Below are positions 6,842-10,368 of a DNA stretch of 10,368 nt, in pieces. The notes below the pieces were generated by a model, which was not told the DNA's origin, ran no database searches, and saw nothing but the letters and a program-made list of their open reading frames with translations. Numbering within the stretch: position 1 is the first letter of the stretch; every line of letters starts with the position of its first letter. Origin of the DNA: Roseburia sp. CAG:309 (GTDB lineage Bacteria; Bacillota; Clostridia; Lachnospirales; Lachnospiraceae); contig FR893997.1 in the NCBI GenBank assembly GCA_000434115.1, positions 1-10,368 of the forward strand, in the 5' to 3' direction. The position numbers and the translations under genes are program-made.

Positions 6842-7894
6842 TTATCGATTTAAAAATTCTTTGATCTGCTTGTCCATAATATCTGCCACACTTTCTCCGG
6901 CAAAATATACTTTTGTCCATTCTACCGTCTTGTCCAGTGCTTCCGATACCGTCCAGCGTGGTTTCCATCCAAATGTTGTCTTCAGTTTCGAGCAGTCGAG
7001 TTTGAGGAAGTTTGCCTCATGAGGACCTCCGTCATACTGATTGACCCATTTCATGCCTTCGCCCCATTTTTCCACAAACAGATCTACCAGATCACCTGTT
7101 GTTACGCAGTCTGTCTCGTCCGGTCCGACATTATAATATCCCTGATATTTGGCATCCAGATACTGCTCTTTGGCAATCATCAGATATGCAATGACCGGCT
7201 CCAGCACATGCTGATACGGACGTGTGGAAAACGGATTACGGATCACAATATCCTTCTTTGCTTTTGCAGCACGCACGCAGTCCGGAATAATGCGGTCGTT
7301 GGCAAAATCACCACCGCCAATGACATTACCGGCTCTTGCTGTCGATACCGCAACACCTGTTTCATTGAAAAATGAATTTTTGTAACTGTGTGTTACCAGT
7401 TCGGAACAGGATTTACTGTTGGAATACGGATCATATCCATCCAGTGGTTCATTTTCACGATATCCCCATTCCCATTCTTTATTTTCATACACCTTGTCCG
7501 TTGTGACATTGAGAAAACTCTTAACACATGGATTCTGGCGTACGCATTCGCATATATTTACCGTTCCCATCACATTGGTTTCATACGTATAAACCGGATC
7601 CTTATAAGAATCTCTTACGATTGGCTGGGCAGCAAGATGAATTACAATTTCCGGCTGAACCTTTTTGAAGACATTGGATAATTTTTCCAAATCACGGATG
7701 TCTCCGATCACCGAATTCATCTTATCTTCAATCTCTGCCATTGAAAAAAGATTGGGATCTGTCGGTGCTTCCAAAGAATACCCGGTCACTTCTGCGCCTG
7801 CCTGTATCAAAGTGCGGCACATCCAGCTTCCCTTAAAACCGGTATGTCCCGTCACAAGTACTTTTTTCCCCTGATAGAAACTTAAATCTTTCAT
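6842..7894 (-). CDS. rfbG: CDP-glucose 4,6-dehydratase
   Basis: This 350-residue extended SDR converts CDP-D-glucose to CDP-4-keto-6-deoxy-D-glucose, the entry step to CDP-3,6-dideoxyhexoses. The NAD-binding loop is GHTGFKGSW (16-24), whose KGSW is characteristic of the RfbG/DdhB family. The dehydratase catalytic triplet TTDK is at 131-134 and the YxxxK pair is Tyr157/Lys161 (DPYSNSKSC). RAGNVIGGGDFANDRIIPD (187-205) and STRPYQHVLEP (223-233) are typical of the family, as is the length. A longer frame begins at a TTG at 7984, but that TTG is part of a -35 box. ATG 7894 has TGGAG six bases ahead and begins just before the first strand, so it is the start. It is followed within 30 bp by rfbH, its pathway partner. 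No CDP-glucose pyrophosphorylase (RfbF) precedes it. Confidence 0.95.
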   Translation of the reverse strand: MKDLSFYQGKKVLVTGHTGFKGSWMCRTLIQAGAEVTGYSLEAPTDPNLFSMAEIEDKMNSVIGDIRDLEKLSNVFKKVQPEIVIHLAAQPIVRDSYKDPVYTYETNVMGTVNICECVRQNPCVKSFLNVTTDKVYENKEWEWGYRENEPLDGYDPYSNSKSCSELVTHSYKNSFFNETGVAVSTARAGNVIGGGDFANDRIIPDCVRAAKAKKDIVIRNPFSTRPYQHVLEPVIAYLMIAKEQYLDAKYQGYYNVGPDETDCVTTGDLVDLFVEKWGEGMKWVNQYDGGPHEANFLKLDCSKLKTTFGWKPRWTVSEALDKTVEWTKVYFAGESVADIMDKQIKEFLNR

Positions 7895-7955
7895 GTTTTT
7901 CTCCATTCTGATTTGCATAATTTTCGCATCATAATAATATAATATACCGTATATC

Positions 7956-7984
7956 AGTATAAAGCACAATCCAGTCTTTGTCAA
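7956..7984 (-). promoter_or_regulatory. SigA promoter in front of rfbG
   Basis: On the minus strand the -35 box TTGACA (7979-7984) and -10 box TATACT (7956-7961) are separated by exactly 17 bases (7962-7978). The -35 is perfect and the -10 has five of six consensus bases. Transcription should begin near 7949, giving a leader of about 55 nt before the rfbG ATG. An inverted repeat with 5-bp arms (ATATA-CCG-TATAT, 7942-7954) lies on the likely start point. It could be an operator or simply AT-rich sequence. The promoter sits in the 107-bp gap after the DUF6270 gene. Confidence 0.85.
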
Positions 7985-8001
7985 CCTTTACGGCTAAAAT
8001 G

Positions 8002-10089
8002 TCAGTGCCGCAAAATGATGTCCAAAAGCGCCTGATAGCCTTTCTCATAGAATTCTTTTTCGTAATGCACCATGAACGCACCCGACACACACAGATCGTC
8101 CGCCTCATAGTCTTTTGCATAATCGATTACATGACAGTTCATCTGCTCTTCAAAATAGTCCTGCCATTTCTGCAAGAATGCTTTTTTCTTCTTTAACGTT
8201 GCCTGTTTATACCCACGGATTGCCTTTTTCCGGCGCTCATAATCCAGAAACTTGAGTTTCACATCCGCTTTAATGAAAATGATCTGCTTTCCATAGCGGC
8301 GTTTTAAAAATTCAATAAACGTTTCAAACCGTGCTTTGATTTCTTCGTCACTCAGCACATCTTCTACCGTGGTCAGTTCACAGTCCTCTTTGATTTCCTT
8401 ATAAAACCCAAGCCCACGCACTTCACTGTCTGCTGTAAGATAACCTCCCTGATATTTTACAACATCACAGATCAGGTCATAAAAATCAAGAAGCAGCCAC
8501 TGGGAGCCGGTTGTTTCCAGCTGTCCCGGCAGATCCTTGTGGAACGCACTTTTAATATATCCGACACGCCAGTTACTGTTTTCAAACAATGACAGATCCT
8601 CAAATTTGGCATCATCGTAAGGAATCGGTTCATCAAATGCAAATAAAAAGCTGTTGCGGTACGCATATTTTCCAATCTTGAACCGCCCGGTATCTTCATT
8701 CAGGATCTCACGCGTAATGCAGGATCCCCAGAGATCCACCTGAACCGGCTCATAAAAGGCATTGAGTGCCCGGATCGGTGCCAGCTGCTTATCCCCTTCC
8801 AGTTCTTTATGGTAACAGTCTTTTATGCGGTCATGTTCAAAATCTTCTTCCGCCGCCTGAAACAATAGCTTTTTAGCTTCTTTTTCCTTTCCAGCATCCA
8901 ACGCCCGCATCATGGCATCAAAAATTCCGGCATGCACTTCATTGATATAGATCGTTCCATCCAGCCAGGCACGTTTTTCCAGTTCTTTTTTGACAAGTTC
9001 CGTGTAGACTTTCACAATCTTCATCTTATATTCGTAGATTGCCTCATATCGTACTCCCTCGCGGAATAAATCTCCTTCTTCCACTGCCTGTACCACTTTC
9101 AGGCAGGTACGGAGCCCTTCCGAAAAGCGGAAATCATATTTGTCAAGAATCTCCTGTATACTCGTATACCCTTCCTGCTGTATCTTCACAATATCGTATT
9201 CAAACTCTGTCAGCACAGGACGCCCCAGACTCAAGATCAGATGATCGATAAACTTACTGTCATCCATAAAAAGCGTGGTATTATTTTTTGCAAACAAATT
9301 ATCATAATATTTGATAAAACGTCCAAAACGAATATAAAATTCACTTTCCGTAAATACACGTTTTTCCGGCTGATACCGGATAATATAAGAAATCAGCCGT
9401 CTCGCATGATGGTAAAACGGTTTCTCATACGACGACATCGTATATCCCTTTTTATGATTAAAATCCAAAAAATATTGGGAATAAATGTCAATCACATACG
9501 GATCTGTCTTTTCCACAAAATAATCTTCCAATTCTTTGATGCGGCGATTATACACTTTGCTGCTCTTTTTTTGTACTTTCCGCACATGCTTATGCGTCAC
9601 AAACCATTTCGGACATCTGGACTTGACAAGGATGATATGGTTTTTGTCAAAATATTTTGTGATAAGATCAAGATAACGGTCCATATAGGGTTTCCAATCA
9701 AAATTCCGGTCGCGCATAACATCAATTTCTTCGATTTCCTCCTGATGTTCTGCATAAAACCGGCTCTCCTCAAACTTCGGATTTTTCGTAAACACCTGAT
9801 CTTTCCATACACACAGGCGATGTCCTGCCGTATAGCACATGTCTACCACAAGAAAATCCGCAGGATCTTCTTCCAATGCGGTTTTCAGACGTTTTTCCAG
9901 ATCCATTGTAAGAAGCGGTGACGCCGGCCCGTCCACCGCAACTGTCGCCCCTTCCGGGTTTCCCACCAAAGACAGAAGGGATATCCAGCAGCTGTCATTA
10001 TATACTTTATATCTTTCTCTTAACTCCATATCATTGATATAAGAGGAACCATTCAAACGTATAATTGGCATTTCCATGATATTTTTCAT
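8002..10089 (-). CDS. Large protein with two DUF6270 (SGNH-like) domains, function unknown
   Basis: This 695-residue protein has no signal peptide or membrane segment and looks cytoplasmic. The C-terminal domain (about 448-695) has VDLWGSCITREIL (Gly-Ser-Cys at 455-457), a hydrophobic strand WLLLDFYD, IIFIKADVKLKF and a terminal MVHYEKEFYEKGYQAL. This is the DUF6270 pattern, an SGNH-hydrolase-like fold often met in surface-glycan loci. The N-terminal region (about 7-235) repeats the plan: IIRLNGSSYIND (GSS at 14-16), DFLVVDMCYTAG, HIILVKSRCPKWF and SSYEKPFYHHARRL. In this copy Cys456/457 is replaced by Ser and the terminal His675 by Ser220. The middle (about 240-445) is charged and helical, with no family I recognise. 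Esterase, deacetylase or non-catalytic scaffold are all possible. The start is uncertain: ATG 10089 is one base from GGAG, while ATG 10077 is 13 bases away. Confidence 0.75.
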   Translation of the reverse strand: MKNIMEMPIIRLNGSSYINDMELRERYKVYNDSCWISLLSLVGNPEGATVAVDGPASPLLTMDLEKRLKTALEEDPADFLVVDMCYTAGHRLCVWKDQVFTKNPKFEESRFYAEHQEEIEEIDVMRDRNFDWKPYMDRYLDLITKYFDKNHIILVKSRCPKWFVTHKHVRKVQKKSSKVYNRRIKELEDYFVEKTDPYVIDIYSQYFLDFNHKKGYTMSSYEKPFYHHARRLISYIIRYQPEKRVFTESEFYIRFGRFIKYYDNLFAKNNTTLFMDDSKFIDHLILSLGRPVLTEFEYDIVKIQQEGYTSIQEILDKYDFRFSEGLRTCLKVVQAVEEGDLFREGVRYEAIYEYKMKIVKVYTELVKKELEKRAWLDGTIYINEVHAGIFDAMMRALDAGKEKEAKKLLFQAAEEDFEHDRIKDCYHKELEGDKQLAPIRALNAFYEPVQVDLWGSCITREILNEDTGRFKIGKYAYRNSFLFAFDEPIPYDDAKFEDLSLFENSNWRVGYIKSAFHKDLPGQLETTGSQWLLLDFYDLICDVVKYQGGYLTADSEVRGLGFYKEIKEDCELTTVEDVLSDEEIKARFETFIEFLKRRYGKQIIFIKADVKLKFLDYERRKKAIRGYKQATLKKKKAFLQKWQDYFEEQMNCHVIDYAKDYEADDLCVSGAFMVHYEKEFYEKGYQALLDIILRH

Positions 10090-10104
10090 TCTCCATTCTC
10101 AAGG

Positions 10105-10123
10105 TATAATTGACATAATTATA
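10105..10123. repeat. 19-bp palindrome over the DUF6270 promoter start region
   Basis: TATAATT-GACAT-AATTATA forms a perfect inverted repeat with 7-bp arms and a 5-base centre. It overlaps the -10 box (10118-10123) and the expected transcription start of the leftward promoter. It also overlaps TTGACATAAT (10110-10119), which recurs with one mismatch as TTGACATGAT at 10132-10141, 22 bp away. It may be a repressor operator, but AT-rich promoter sequence can make such a palindrome by chance. Confidence 0.5.
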
Positions 10124-10146
10124 ACACATTTTTGACATGATGTAAA
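10118..10146 (-). promoter_or_regulatory. SigA promoter for the DUF6270 gene / whole cluster
   Basis: On the minus strand -35 TTTACA (10141-10146) and -10 TATAAT (10118-10123) are spaced by exactly 17 bases, and TG one base upstream of the -10 makes an extended -10. Transcription should begin near 10111, about 22 nt before the ATG at 10089. It is the most upstream promoter of the leftward genes. Confidence 0.85.
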
Positions 10147-10151
10147 CAGCA

Positions 10152-10182
10152 GTCACATTTTTCTTGTCTTCCCCATATGCTA
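10152..10182 (+). promoter_or_regulatory. Weak or alternative-sigma promoter candidate for the S8 protease
   Basis: No good SigA promoter faces right. One weak match is GTCACA (10152-10157) and TATGCT (10176-10181) with an 18-base spacer. The same stretch reads CATATGCTA (10174-10182), which fits the SigK -10 pattern CATANNNTA, with AC (10155-10156) 17 bases before it. Neither assignment is secure. Confidence 0.25.
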
Positions 10183-10210
10183 AAAAGAAAGGGTAAAGGA
10201 GGGATTTCGT

Positions 10211-10368
10211 ATGAATCGTGTCCGTGAAATCGTCAAAGCCTCGTATGCACATGGGGCTCATATCTATGGGGCAGGGAGTTGTATTGCAATTCTTGACAGT
10301 GGAATTGCGGCACATCCGGATTTTGGTGACCGCATCATCGGATGGTACGATGTCCTTTCTTCCAGCCG
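10211..10368 (+). CDS. S8 (subtilisin-family) serine protease, N-terminal fragment at window edge
   Basis: The visible 52 residues start MNRVREIVKASYAHGAHIYG and quickly reach GSCIAILDSGIAAHPDF. There the Asp of LDSG (Asp29) is the first residue of the subtilisin Asp-His-Ser triad, followed by the usual HPDF and RIIGWYD strand. The His and Ser blocks lie beyond the window. There is no signal peptide and no room for a propeptide, so an intracellular protease, as in the Bacillus ISP type, is more likely than a secreted one. GGAGG (10198-10202) is 8 nt before the ATG, a strong ribosome site. It diverges from the glycan cluster across a 121-bp gap and is probably functionally unrelated to it. Confidence 0.88.
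   Translation, partial: MNRVREIVKASYAHGAHIYGAGSCIAILDSGIAAHPDFGDRIIGWYDVLSSS

Noticed and set aside
7895..7984. 30-residue N-terminal extension of rfbG from a TTG at 7984
   Set aside because: The TTG is the first half of a perfect -35 box and the transcript should start near 7949, so this stretch cannot be translated from that promoter. ATG 7894 has its own ribosome site and fits the family's start.
7929..8120. 63-codon minus-strand frame overlapping the end of the DUF6270 gene
   Set aside because: It lies mostly inside the DUF6270 coding region in another frame and runs through the rfbG promoter; no start signal or domain.
9241..9921. 226-codon open frame on the plus strand
   Set aside because: It is antisense to the DUF6270 protein. 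The Phe/Ile/Lys-rich translation is the usual mirror of AT-rich, Lys/Glu/Asp-rich coding sequence, and no supporting start signal is present.

Overview
The window looks like a chromosomal glycan-biosynthesis locus from a low-to-moderate GC Gram-positive anaerobe, most likely a Clostridia/Lachnospiraceae-type Bacillota. Supporting this are strong GGAG/GGAGG ribosome binding sites, near-consensus SigA promoters with 17-bp spacers, and an alcohol dehydrogenase that closely follows the Thermoanaerobacter/Clostridium NADP-dependent secondary alcohol dehydrogenases. The genus is an inference; no rRNA or other marker gene is present.

Layout. Eight genes run leftward on the minus strand, and one partial gene runs rightward at the right edge. 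In transcription order (right to left) the minus-strand genes are: a 695-residue protein with two DUF6270/SGNH-like domains (8002-10089); CDP-glucose 4,6-dehydratase RfbG (6842-7894); the iron-sulfur/pyridoxamine-dependent 3-dehydrase RfbH/E1 (5474-6811); an acetolactate-synthase-like thiamine diphosphate enzyme (3609-5426); a three-domain SAM methyltransferase (2390-3550); an NAD(P)-dependent sugar epimerase/reductase (1444-2358); a zinc-dependent NADP secondary alcohol dehydrogenase (361-1422); and the start of a membrane protein resembling large GT-C-type glycosyltransferases (1-301, cut by the window edge). The plus-strand gene at 10211-10368 is the start of a subtilisin-family (S8) protease, divergently transcribed from the cluster.

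Regulation. One SigA promoter (TTTACA-N17-TATAAT) drives the DUF6270 gene from the divergent region. A second, nearly perfect one (TTGACA-N17-TATACT) lies just in front of rfbG, so the sugar genes can be expressed on their own. From rfbG to the membrane protein the gaps are only 20-60 bp and no terminator-like hairpin was seen, which fits one operon.

How the genes fit together. RfbG and RfbH point to a CDP-linked 3,6-dideoxyhexose intermediate. An acetolactate-synthase-like enzyme after E1 is the signature of yersiniose-type chemistry, in which YerE transfers a two-carbon unit from pyruvate onto C4 of a CDP-3,6-dideoxy-4-ketohexose and leaves a methyl-ketone side chain that a reductase then reduces. 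Two reductases are present (an SDR and a TbADH-type secondary alcohol dehydrogenase, a family specialised in methyl ketones), plus a methyltransferase of the sugar C-methyltransferase superfamily. The best hypothesis is therefore a variant branched-chain, possibly also methylated, 3,6-dideoxysugar for a Gram-positive surface polysaccharide. The cytidylyltransferase (RfbF) and the E3 reductase (AscD/DdhD) expected for the classical pathway are not in this window.
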